From NCBI GenBank assembly GCA_963552605.1, contig CAUVKI010000020.1:1-32783 (forward strand): a stretch of DNA of 32,783 nucleotides. Direction: 5' to 3'. Source of the DNA: CAUVKI01 sp963552605. GTDB taxonomy: Bacteria > Bacillota > Clostridia > Tissierellales > Peptoniphilaceae. Shown here piece after piece: positions 24,218-31,809 of the stretch. Below the pieces are notes generated by a model, which saw only the letters and a list, made by a program, of their open reading frames with translations, ran no database searches and had not been told where the DNA came from. A program made the translations under genes and the position numbers. Each line of letters starts with the position of its first letter. The first letter of the stretch is position 1.

Positions 24218-25594
24218 GTGGACGACACGGTAGGGCAACTTATTCTGATAGTAGTATTGACGGCGGTGAACGGTTTTTTTGCCGCTGCGGAAATGGCTAT
24301 GGTTTCCGTAAACAAAACCGTTATAGAAACCTTAGCGAAGAAGAAAGATAAACGAGCCGAAAAACTTCGGGCGATACTTAAAGAGCCGACGAATTTTCTC
24401 TCAACCATTCAAGTCGGGATAACCTTTGCAGGATTTTTTATGAGTGCATCAACCGCAACAAGTATAGCCAAGGATTTGGGAAAGGTTTTTAAAGAAGTCG
24501 GAATTCCTTTTGCCGAAACTTTTGCGGGGATTCTTATAACAATCCTTCTTACTTATCTCTCAATAGTATTCGGAGAGCTTGTTCCAAAGAGAATTGCACT
24601 GCAAAATGCAGACAAGGCGGCATTGGCTTTCGTTCCGATTATAAGAGTCGTACAGAAACTCTTCAGACCCTTTGTAAAGATTATTTCCGTATCCACGAAA
24701 CTGGTTTTAAAAATTACGGGAAACCATATTGAAAACATTGAGGAAAGAGTGAGTGAAGAAGAAATCAAAACTATGATAAAGGTAGGTCAGGAGCAGGGGC
24801 TTTTTAATACCGAAGGCGAGGATATGCTCATTTCGATTTTTGATTTTGATGACAAATCCGCCTACGAGATAATGACTCCGAGAACCGATGTGTACGACCT
24901 TGACTATGACGATATTCCCTCTCTTTCAATTCCTGAACTCTTAAAAACCGGATATTCAAGAATTCCCGTGTATAAGGATATGAACGACAACATTATCGGC
25001 ACGCTGTACATCAAAGACATATTTGCGAACTTTGCAAAATATGACTTCAAAAAAATTCAACCCGACGAGATTTTAAAAGAACCTTATTTTATTCCAGAAA
25101 GCAAAAAAATAGATAAACTCTTGGGAGAGCTTCAATCTTCCAAAAATCATATCGCAATAGTTATAGATGAGTATGGAGGGTTTTCGGGGATAGTCACCAT
25201 AGAGGATATTCTTGAGGAGATAGTCGGAGAAATCGACGATGAGTACGATTATTCACTTCTTCCGATAAAGCGTGTAAAAGAAAATCACTACATTGTGGAC
25301 GGAAGTTGTGATCTTGATGAGCTCAATGAGGAACTCGGCACACACCTTGAGAGCGAGAACTATGAAACTATAAGCGGATTTTTTATAGAGCTGCTCGGAT
25401 TTATTCCCGATGAGGAAGATGAAGGGGCGGAGGTAATCAGAGGAAATATTCATATGAAGGCGATAGACATAAAGGACAAGAGAATACAACGCCTTGAGAT
25501 AAAAATTATTCCCACAGTTTCAAACAGTGATGACGGGAATGAAGGCAAAGATGAAGTTAAGATCATAATTCCGAATGAAGAAGATGAGGAATAA
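24218..25594 (+). CDS. Hemolysin-family/CNNM membrane protein (DUF21-CBS-CBS-CorC)
   Basis: The 458-residue protein has an N-terminal DUF21 domain with about four helices (residues 1-150, including NGFFAAAEMAMVS and FGELVPKRIAL). Two CBS domains follow (about 205-330, with IMTPRTDVYDLD and IAIVIDEYGGFSGIVTIEDILEEIVGEI split over the second), then a C-terminal CorC/HlyC FAD-like domain. This family (YhdP/YugS, CorB, CNNM) is linked to Mg2+ and Co2+ efflux rather than haemolysis. The GTG start has AAGGAGGA 7 nt ahead. The acidic tail ends EEDEE. It has its own promoter, between an importer operon and a cobalamin riboswitch. Confidence 0.93.
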   Translation: MDDTVGQLILIVVLTAVNGFFAAAEMAMVSVNKTVIETLAKKKDKRAEKLRAILKEPTNFLSTIQVGITFAGFFMSASTATSIAKDLGKVFKEVGIPFAETFAGILITILLTYLSIVFGELVPKRIALQNADKAALAFVPIIRVVQKLFRPFVKIISVSTKLVLKITGNHIENIEERVSEEEIKTMIKVGQEQGLFNTEGEDMLISIFDFDDKSAYEIMTPRTDVYDLDYDDIPSLSIPELLKTGYSRIPVYKDMNDNIIGTLYIKDIFANFAKYDFKKIQPDEILKEPYFIPESKKIDKLLGELQSSKNHIAIVIDEYGGFSGIVTIEDILEEIVGEIDDEYDYSLLPIKRVKENHYIVDGSCDLDELNEELGTHLESENYETISGFFIELLGFIPDEEDEGAEVIRGNIHMKAIDIKDKRIQRLEIKIIPTVSNSDDGNEGKDEVKIIIPNEEDEE

Positions 25595-25611
25595 GTTTTT
25601 TTTTTAAAAGG

Positions 25612-25641
25612 TTGACTGATTTAGAAATTTAGGTGTAGAAT
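25612..25641 (+). promoter_or_regulatory. Promoter upstream of the cobalamin riboswitch
   Basis: TTGACT (25612-25617) and TAGAAT (25636-25641) are spaced by 18 nt and start transcription about 50 nt before the aptamer. A perfect 7-bp hairpin (25674-25692) lies between them. Confidence 0.55.
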
Positions 25642-25692
25642 CAGAGTTGGTTAAAATAATATCCGTTCAGGAGAATATCGTATTGCGATATT

Positions 25693-25850
25693 GCCTAGAG
25701 TGCTTCTTTATGAGGAGAATAGGGAATTCGGTTAAAATCCGAAACGGTGCCCGCCACTGTGTGTGAGGAGGCGTGTGCCATATGCCATTGGGGAAACCTG
25801 AGAAGGCGGCGCATTGCTTATGATTCACGAGTCAGGAGACCTGCTCAGGC
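25693..25850 (+). ncRNA. Cobalamin riboswitch aptamer
   Basis: The stretch contains the class signatures in order: GAATAGGGAATTCGG, AAAATCC, GGTGCCCGCCACTGT, GCCATTGGGGAAACCTG, and the B12-box GAGTCAGGAGACCTGC near the 3' end. GCCT at 25694-25697 can pair with AGGC at 25847-25850 to close the aptamer. Adenosylcobalamin or another cobamide binding would switch the terminator downstream and turn off the cobaltochelatase-like lipoprotein. Edges are approximate. Confidence 0.93.
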
Positions 25851-25910
25851 TTTTTGACTTCATTGGGAATATATCCGAAATGGGGTTCGTTTGTAGCGCA
25901 AGAATACGGT

Positions 25911-25940
25911 TGCGGCAGTCGTAAGGCTGTCGCATTTTTT
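25911..25940 (+). terminator. Riboswitch-controlled intrinsic terminator
   Basis: TGCGGCAG (25911-25918) pairs with CTGTCGCA (25927-25934) through 8 bp with one G-U pair and an 8-nt loop, followed by six T. It lies between aptamer and coding sequence, so control is by transcription termination. Confidence 0.85.
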
Positions 25941-25994
25941 ATTGATTTTTGTTGCGCAGCAGGGGGAGATGAACGGAAAAAAAGGAGGAAAAAG

Positions 25995-27335
25995 ATGAAG
26001 AGAGCGTTTGCGTTGCTTTTGACCTTTCTGATGATTGTCGGTATGGCAGCGTGCGGCGAGCAAAAACCTAACGAGGAGCTTGCTAAATCCGAAGAACCGA
26101 AAGCAAACGAAACAGAAATGAAGGATCAGGAAAAAACCGAGCCTGAAAATGCCGCAGCGGTTAAACCCGTGATACTTTGCGTATCATTCGGCACAAGCTA
26201 TAATGACAATAGGGATTTGTCAATCGGCGGAGTTGAGAGTGCTTTGCAGGAAGCTTTTCCGGATCGTGAAGTGAGGAGAGCATTCACCAGTCAAATCATT
26301 ATCGATAAGCTAAAAGAGAGAGATAAGATTGAAATCGATAATGTAAAAGAAGCTATGGAAAGACTGGTGGCGGACGGAGTTAAGGACGTTGTAATTCAAC
26401 CAAGCCATGTTATGAGCGGTATGGAATATGACGGCATAGTAAAGGAAGTTGAAGAGTTTAAGGATAAGTTCGACAGCTTTAAAATTTCTCCCACACTCCT
26501 GACAAAGGACGAGGATCTTAAAAGATTGGTTGAAATCCTTCACAATGAAACCAAGGATTATGACAGTGAAGAAACCGCCGTTGTATGGATGGGACACGGC
26601 ACGGAGCATAAATCCAACGAGGTTTACGGGAAAATGCAGGAAGCTTTTTTAAGCGCAGGATATAAAAACTACTTTGTGGGAACTGTCGAAGCCACACCCT
26701 CATTAGACGATGTGCTTTCAATGGTAAAGAAGACCTCCGCAAAAAAGGTCGTTCTTCTTCCGCTTATGATTGTTGCAGGAGATCACGCCAACAACGATAT
26801 GGCGGGCGACGAGGACGATTCTTGGAAGACAGCTTTTAAGAAAGCCGGTTATGAAGTTGAACCTGTACTAAAGGGAATGGGTCAATACAAAGGTGTGCAG
26901 CAAATGATTGTGGATCACTGCAAATCTACAATCGAAGGCAGTGATGTGAGTAAAGATAAGAGAGAGCCGATTTCGGCTTCTCTTATAAAAGACGGGGAAT
27001 ACGATTTATCCTCGGTTGAATCGGATTCCTCTATGTTCAGGGTGGTGAAGTGCCGCTTGAAGGTGGAGGGAGAGAAGATGATTGCCACAATCACTATGAG
27101 CGGTCAAGGCTATGGCAAAATGTTTATGGGTACAGGTGAAGCTGCTGAAAAAGCGGATGATTTTATTCCTTTTGAATTGGATCCGGAAGGCAAGAAGACT
27201 TTCGCTCTCCCTATTGAGAGCTTAAATGATATAGTAGTATGTTCGGCTTGGAGTATTAAAAAAGAAAAATGGTATGACAGGAACCTCGTGTTCTGGTCAG
27301 ATGGAATTTCAGAAGAGTCGCTTTCCGGAAAATAA
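25995..27335 (+). CDS. cbiK: Exported lipoprotein sirohydrochlorin cobaltochelatase (CbiK-type) with an extra C-terminal domain
   Basis: CbiK inserts Co2+ into sirohydrochlorin in the anaerobic B12 pathway. The ATG at 25995 follows AAGGAGG. The 446-residue product starts with a signal peptide and lipobox MAAC (Cys20), then an acidic linker, so it is anchored outside the cell. The chelatase domain spans about residues 57-315: LCVSFGTSYNDNR, QPSHVMSGMEYD (His138), WMGHGTEH (His201), VEATP and AGDHANNDMAGDEDD (His264), the metal and acid-base residues of the family. Residues 327-446 form an extra, probably beta-rich domain I cannot name. Expression is under the cobalamin riboswitch. Export of this enzyme is unusual but a periplasmic CbiK is known in Desulfovibrio. 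Real substrate outside the cell is unknown. Confidence 0.9.
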   Translation: MKRAFALLLTFLMIVGMAACGEQKPNEELAKSEEPKANETEMKDQEKTEPENAAAVKPVILCVSFGTSYNDNRDLSIGGVESALQEAFPDREVRRAFTSQIIIDKLKERDKIEIDNVKEAMERLVADGVKDVVIQPSHVMSGMEYDGIVKEVEEFKDKFDSFKISPTLLTKDEDLKRLVEILHNETKDYDSEETAVVWMGHGTEHKSNEVYGKMQEAFLSAGYKNYFVGTVEATPSLDDVLSMVKKTSAKKVVLLPLMIVAGDHANNDMAGDEDDSWKTAFKKAGYEVEPVLKGMGQYKGVQQMIVDHCKSTIEGSDVSKDKREPISASLIKDGEYDLSSVESDSSMFRVVKCRLKVEGEKMIATITMSGQGYGKMFMGTGEAAEKADDFIPFELDPEGKKTFALPIESLNDIVVCSAWSIKKEKWYDRNLVFWSDGISEESLSGK

Positions 27336-27351
27336 ATATGATATGTCTCTT

Positions 27352-27393
27352 GAGCCCGTCGGTATCCCTTCCTTTCCCGACAGGCTCTTTTTT
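27352..27393 (+). terminator. Terminator of the cbiK transcript
   Basis: GAGCCCGTCGG (27352-27362) pairs with CCGACAGGCTC (27377-27387) over 11 positions with a single mismatch, followed by six T. Confidence 0.88.
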
Positions 27394-27402
27394 AATTGCA
27401 AT

Positions 27403-27427
27403 AAAAAAAGAGCTTTAAAAACTCTTT
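27403..27427 (-). terminator. Weak terminator after the MaoC-like gene
   Basis: On the minus strand AAAGAG and CTCTTT form a 6-bp stem followed by four more T. The stem includes the last codons and stop of the MaoC-like gene. Confidence 0.45.
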
Positions 27428-27870
27428 GTAATACCCCCTTTTTCACTAAAAACCAAAGAGGTTACTCTCGCAATCAAAACTTCCTCGCCCCTTTGATTTT
27501 TTACGGATAATTCAAGTTCCACTTTACCTTTGTTTGTTCCCTCTCGTTTGCTCTTTCCCGTTATTGTAATCTTACCTGTAAGTATATCTTCAGGATAGAC
27601 GGGTTTTAGCCATTTTAGACCGTCAATGCTCATTCCGCATATAAGTCCTTTATGATCAAGTCCCGTCTTTACCCACACGCTCCAGCACTTGATAAAGGTA
27701 TGATGTCCGGAGGCTATGAGTCCTCCGAACCTGGATTTTTTTGCTTCATCTTTGTCTATATGAAACCATCTGGGATCCCATTCACTTGCAAAGGATATAA
27801 TTTCTTCCTCCGTAAATTTCACAGGCTCCAAATCATAAACTCTCCCAACTTCATATTCTTCGTAATACAT
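27415..27870 (-). CDS. MaoC-like hotdog-fold dehydratase
   Basis: The 151-residue product is a single hotdog domain. The segment DPRWFHIDKDEAKKSRFGG followed by LIASGHHT matches the MaoC/R-specific enoyl-CoA hydratase signature, with the catalytic Asp and His in DPRWFHID. Such enzymes hydrate enoyl-CoA or similar thioesters; the precise substrate is unknown. GGGAGG precedes the ATG, which lies 13 nt after the solute-binding lipoprotein gene, so the two form one transcript. No other fatty-acid gene is near, and why a hydratase is paired with a binding protein is unclear. Confidence 0.87.
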   Translation of the reverse strand: MYYEEYEVGRVYDLEPVKFTEEEIISFASEWDPRWFHIDKDEAKKSRFGGLIASGHHTFIKCWSVWVKTGLDHKGLICGMSIDGLKWLKPVYPEDILTGKITITGKSKREGTNKGKVELELSVKNQRGEEVLIARVTSLVFSEKGGITKSF

Positions 27871-27883
27871 TTTTTCCTCCCGA

Positions 27884-29332
27884 TTATTTTATCTCGTTCA
27901 ATACATATTCGCAGCTTTTTTTAAATTCCTTATACCAATTTTGAAACACTTCTTCCGAAGTCAAAGAATTAAGCACCGTTTCATAATCCTCACCGGAAGC
28001 AATCCGCTTTTTAAATTCCGCCGCCGCTTCCACGCTCTTTGTATGAAAATAATTCTCTGCAATAAACCTAAGTTCCTCCTGTTGATTTTGCTCCTCTCCG
28101 GAGTAAACCTCTCTATCTTTGATTTGCTTAAAGGAAACACTTAAGACGGATAAGGAGTTGTTGTCAAAATCATGAGTTCTTTTATAGTCGTTTAAAAACT
28201 CCTCGCAAAAAACGATTTTTTTTACGGGCATATACAATGACGACATATTAAGTTCAGCATTATTTATGTTATTCAACAAAAAGGAGGAAAACAACTTAAT
28301 CGCACGCTTTTTTTTCGGATCGTCGGTATGCAGTGCAAATATTCCTCCTCCTTGCAGATACACGGATTTAACCTTGCAGTCTCTAAAGTATGGAGCTTCA
28401 AGTATTCTAAGCTCAATATTATTAACCCCTTTCACCTTACCCGAATCCGATTGATTGAATTTTGCCGACTTACTGAAATATGAAACGCTTGTGGAGTTAG
28501 TGAGACATCCCGTAATGACATCGCCTGCCAAATCATCTGAGGGGTATTTATTCTTCCTCAAATAGTAACCTTTGACCATAGGTACATAATAATTTTTCCA
28601 CAATACTCTCATAACATCTTCCGGAAGATTTAATCTTAAGTTTCCTTCAACCTTTTCAATAGGAACAACTCCGAATTGATGCAAACCGTTCATAAAATAA
28701 TTGGCTGCGGAACCTATTGCAAAAAACGCTTTGCCGTTATTTTTCACATCAGGACTGAGGGCGTCGGTGTGTTTGTAAAATTTCTCGGCGACTTCAGCAA
28801 TTCCCTCGAAAGTGGAAAGATCTTTTCCTGAAACTCCCACTTTTTTTCCAATCTTTTCAAATTCCAACCTGTCAATCAGAATAACTTCAGTAGATTTTGA
28901 AATCGGCAGCATATAGAGTACGGATTCATTTTTGTCGGTGCTAAACTGCAAAAACTTATCCTCAAAATCTTTAAGCTCTCCGTCGGAATACAGTTCCCTA
29001 AAATCGAAAAGTCTGACATATCCCTTAAGCTTCATCGCAACTGCGGGATATGTGACAAAAAGATCCGGAAGAGGTTTCACTCCCTCCTTTCCGAAAGCTG
29101 AGGTATAAAGTTTTTCACTCAAATCATTCACGGTTCCCATCGAGCTGTAAGAAACGACGACTTTATTGTCATAACCGATAGTATTGTTAAACTTTACTAT
29201 CAGTTCATCTAATTTGAATTTTTGATCTCCTGTATAGTAAGTTTCTATTTTGAGGTTTATATTATCATCATTAAACCCGCTGCAGCCCGAAAGAAAAGCG
29301 GCAAAAATAATTAAGGTCAAAATTTTTCTCAC
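27884..29332 (-). CDS. Orphan extracellular solute-binding lipoprotein (family 1-like)
   Basis: The GTG at 29332 is 7 nt after GGGGG and starts a signal peptide ending in the lipobox LSGC (Cys17). The 482-residue mature protein resembles ABC binding proteins of the MalE/UgpB type: an N-terminal strand LKIETYYTGDQKFKLDELI, DLFVTYPAVAMKL, MLPISKSTEVILIDR and the late GGGIFALHTDDPKKKRAIKLFSSFL. No permease or ATPase gene is adjacent, so it must share one from elsewhere or act as a sensor. It is divergently transcribed from the broken LysR gene, the natural candidate for its regulator. Ligand unknown. Confidence 0.82.
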   Translation of the reverse strand: MRKILTLIIFAAFLSGCSGFNDDNINLKIETYYTGDQKFKLDELIVKFNNTIGYDNKVVVSYSSMGTVNDLSEKLYTSAFGKEGVKPLPDLFVTYPAVAMKLKGYVRLFDFRELYSDGELKDFEDKFLQFSTDKNESVLYMLPISKSTEVILIDRLEFEKIGKKVGVSGKDLSTFEGIAEVAEKFYKHTDALSPDVKNNGKAFFAIGSAANYFMNGLHQFGVVPIEKVEGNLRLNLPEDVMRVLWKNYYVPMVKGYYLRKNKYPSDDLAGDVITGCLTNSTSVSYFSKSAKFNQSDSGKVKGVNNIELRILEAPYFRDCKVKSVYLQGGGIFALHTDDPKKKRAIKLFSSFLLNNINNAELNMSSLYMPVKKIVFCEEFLNDYKRTHDFDNNSLSVLSVSFKQIKDREVYSGEEQNQQEELRFIAENYFHTKSVEAAAEFKKRIASGEDYETVLNSLTSEEVFQNWYKEFKKSCEYVLNEIK

Positions 29333-29447
29333 AGAAATACCCCCTTTTTTTATATTGTACCACTATATTTCGGACTAATGAAAAAAAATTGAATTTTTGC
29401 TTTCACTATAATAGAATTAGCGGGAAATAAAAGAAAATGAGGCGGTT

Positions 29448-30504
29448 ATGGACATACGGCAATTAGAAACATTTGTAAATGTGGCAAAGTGCAAGAGTTT
29501 TTCCAAAGCGGCGGAAAAGCTCTTTATAACTCAGCCCACGGTCACCAATCATATTAAAAATTTGGAAATGGAACTTGAGAACAGTCTTATATCCCGAAGA
29601 GGAAAGCACATAGAGTTGACAAATGAAGGATATGTGCTCTATGAGTACGCCGTTAATATTTTAAACTTGGTTGAGGGTGCAAAGTATGACCTTCTTTCAA
29701 ATCAGAGAGATATTCACGGAAATCTTACGCTCTATGCTAGTTCCGTTCCCAGAAGGGTGCTGCTTAGAGTTGACAAATGAAGGATATGTGCTCTATGAGT
29801 ACGCCGTTAATATTTTAAACTTGGTTGAGGGTGCAAAGTATGACCTTCTTTCAAATCAGAGAGATATTCACGGAAATCTTACGCTCTATGCTAGTTCCGT
29901 TCCCAGAAGGGTGCTGCTTGCGGATATTTTTTCAGATTTCAATGAGCAATATCCTAACATATCCTTTCGGCTCTATGAGAAAGACTCCAAAGCGGTGTCT
30001 AAGGATATTATGTCGGGGCGTGCGGATTTCGGGTTCTTGGGAGCAAAGTTTTCAGATCCGAATTTGGAATTTATGGAACTTATGGAAGATGAGATTGTTC
30101 TCGTGGCACCTTTTTCCTTTCCGTACGAAAACGGATATGAAATAGAAAAATCGGAACTTATAAAGTTTTCGTGGATTTTCAGAGAGGAAGGCTCCGCCAC
30201 GCAAATGCTTGTGGATAAAGTTTTGGAAAATGAGGGAGTGTCTTATAATAAGTTTAGAATATTGGGAAAAATTGAAGATATGGAAGTTATAAAAAAGATG
30301 ATTATGAAAAATATGGGCTGCTCGTTTCTTTCACGCGCAGTAATAGATGATGAGTTGGAATTAAAAAAATTGAAGTATTATAGGATTAAGGGCTTAAGCC
30401 TTAGACGCAGTTTTTATTTTGCCTATCACAAGTACAGAAAGCTCTCACCTGTCAATTCACTCTTTAAGGAATTTATGATTAGAAAATGTAATGCGGGGGA
30501 GTAG
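29448..30504 (+). pseudogene. LysR-family regulator disrupted by a 154-bp tandem duplication
   Basis: The first part (29448-29780) encodes a LysR helix-turn-helix, MDIRQLETFVNVAKCKSFSK and AEKLFITQPTVTNHIK, and ends early as ...VPRRVLLRVDK. The second part, in another frame to 30504, carries the effector domain (NISFRLYEKDSKAV, GFLGAKF, LVAPFSFPY, GCSFLSRAV). A perfect 154-bp direct repeat (not a multiple of 3) causes the shift. Removing one copy restores one frame of 301 codons, i.e. a 300-residue protein, the usual LysR length, with no other lesion. TATAAT at 29407-29412 is a likely -10 box. The intact protein probably controlled the divergent lipoprotein gene. Assembly error is the main alternative. 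Confidence 0.88.
29611..29918 (+). repeat. Perfect 154-bp tandem duplication inside the LysR gene
   Basis: Copy 1 is 29611-29764 and copy 2 is 29765-29918; I see no mismatch between them. The match extends one base (T) past the unit, so the junction has only 1-bp microhomology. Confidence 0.95.
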
Positions 30505-30642
30505 GAAGTTTCGCATCTTAAGACTCCACTGTAACTCCCCTTTAAGCTTTCTCCATTCTCTCTAGATAATCCCGTCCGCTTTTATTTGAGTTCCCTCTCT
30601 AAGCATATTTATTACAGCTTATTTCATTCACTCGGACTATCC

Positions 30643-31053
30643 TTAGTCCTCGGAATTTAGTCCTGCACTCTTCAAAGCACTCTCAACTGCGGAAAATACC
30701 GCCTCGCTTGTCTTGGTGGCTCCGGAAACCGCATCAATATTTGTTCCCTGAGCCTTTACAATTTCATCGGGAAGCTTTTCAATCGCAGCCTTTCCTATGC
30801 CTTCCGTTTCATTATTATCTTTATTGACAGACACGGATAGAATTTTCCCCTCACTATCCAATTCAACCTCAACCTTTATATCTCCACCGAAACCCTTTGC
30901 CTCTCCCTTATACTTTCCTTTATAACCCTCCGTTTTTTTCTCCTGTTCGGTATTATTTCCCTCGTCATTTTTATTCCCGCACGAAACCGTTAAGGGAACA
31001 ATCAATGCGAATACCAGCAATAAAGCAATGCTCTTTTTACTCATCTTTTTCAT
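30643..31053 (-). CDS. FMN-binding lipoprotein (ApbE-flavinylated type)
   Basis: The ATG at 31053 follows GGAG at 8 nt. A signal peptide with lipobox TVSC (Cys25) and a charged linker precede one FMN_bind domain (about residues 45-133). It holds GEAKGFGGDIKVEVELD and the flavinylation motif SGAT at 110-113, where Thr113 would receive FMN through ApbE. Such surface flavoproteins take part in extracellular electron transfer or flavin-based respiration. Length is 136. It lies 20 nt after trmO in the same direction. No apbE, ndh2 or eet genes are in view, so the electron partner is unknown. Confidence 0.92.
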   Translation of the reverse strand: MKKMSKKSIALLLVFALIVPLTVSCGNKNDEGNNTEQEKKTEGYKGKYKGEAKGFGGDIKVEVELDSEGKILSVSVNKDNNETEGIGKAAIEKLPDEIVKAQGTNIDAVSGATKTSEAVFSAVESALKSAGLNSED

Positions 31054-31073
31054 AATCACTTCTCCTCTCAAAA

Positions 31074-31481
31074 TTAGAATTTTGGAATTAACTCCTCACT
31101 ATAGGGTTTAATGTCCAGCACCGGAGTGCCGTCAAGCATATCCACTCCCTCAAACTCCAGAGTTCTTCCGATTTTTTTCGTAAACCTCACTATTGAAATC
31201 CCTATTCCGTTGGGTCTGTTCGGGGATCTGGTGGAGAATAGCCCCAAGGTCTTTCCGCTCTTGCGTGAAACGGTCACCATTTCATAGCCCTCGGACTTAT
31301 GAAAATAAAATAATATAACCCCGTATGAGCCCTCCTCAATATCCCTGATTCCCTCTTGATATTCCTCAAGGATTTCAACAGACGCCTTCTTGTCATATGC
31401 AAGCATACCCTGCCTTGGCGTTTCTTCTTTGTTTGTAAACTCGGATTTTATAAACCCTATGGGATTCATCGTAATTTGCAT
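31074..31481 (-). CDS. trmO: TrmO/TsaA-type tRNA N6-threonylcarbamoyladenosine methyltransferase
   Basis: TrmO methylates t6A37 of certain tRNAs to m6t6A. The 135-residue product is a single TsaA-like beta-barrel with FSTRSPNRPNGIGIS (about residues 81-95) and MLDGTPVLDIKPY, the SAM-binding hallmarks of the family. The opening MNPIGFIKSEF is also typical. It lacks the C-terminal extension of the E. coli protein, like many Firmicutes members. AAGGGG is 7 nt before the ATG. It is co-directional with the FMN-binding lipoprotein gene. Confidence 0.9.
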   Translation of the reverse strand: MQITMNPIGFIKSEFTNKEETPRQGMLAYDKKASVEILEEYQEGIRDIEEGSYGVILFYFHKSEGYEMVTVSRKSGKTLGLFSTRSPNRPNGIGISIVRFTKKIGRTLEFEGVDMLDGTPVLDIKPYSEELIPKF

Positions 31482-31707
31482 CTACTAACCCCTTTCCTGA
31501 AACTTCCCGTTTGTCAACTTATAAATATCTGACCGTACTGAAGCCTAACATAATTAAAATCAATTGTCAACAAAGAAAGCACCTTAAGCGTGGAAAGTTG
31601 GTTTAAAATTCTAAGTTAATCGACTATCACAGAGTCCACAGTAATATCGCGAGAAAAACAGCGAATTAAAAAACAGATTATGAAAAGCATAATAAAACTT
31701 TTAGAAT
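31482..31707. other. Intergenic stretch without a recognisable gene
   Basis: No coding potential, RNA gene or repeat was seen. Two TTGACA boxes occur on the minus strand (31570-31565 and near 31517-31512) and could belong to a trmO promoter, but no good -10 box lies at the right distance. The 12-mer TTAATCGACTAT at about 31616-31627 also occurs near the left end of the window. Confidence 0.5.
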
Positions 31708-31741
31708 AAAAAAATCCGGCAATGAAAATTTACCGGATTTT
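31708..31741 (-). terminator. Terminator of the Rpn-family nuclease gene
   Basis: On the minus strand AAAATCCGG (31741-31733) pairs with CCGGATTTT (31719-31711) over 9 bp with a 13-nt loop, and the T-run continues to 31708. It lies about 70 nt past the stop codon of the gene on the right. Confidence 0.85.
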
Positions 31742-31809
31742 CGTTCATTGAAAACAAATTAAAAGACTATGGAGTTTTTCAGCGTCCTCCTTTCAAAACT
31801 CTTTTCTCT

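Noticed and set aside
25568..25610. Terminator after the CorC/HlyC-like gene
   Set aside because: Only a 5-bp ATTCC/GGAAT stem with a long loop precedes the T-run, too weak to call.
25854..25994. In-frame extension of the chelatase gene upstream of 25995
   Set aside because: It would run through the riboswitch terminator, and the signal peptide and AAGGAGG both fit the ATG at 25995.
29671..29764. Separate small protein starting at 29671 or 29825 (MRVQSMTFF...)
   Set aside because: These are shifted-frame readings of the duplicated LysR segment, not independent genes.
30633..30648. Hairpin GGACTA-TCCT-TAGTCC at the end of the FMN-binding lipoprotein gene
   Set aside because: A perfect but short stem with no following T-run on the minus strand; it may be chance.
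31616..31627. 12-mer TTAATCGACTAT shared with positions near 42-53
   Set aside because: A 12-base match between two places is expected by chance in 32 kb, and the flanks do not align convincingly.
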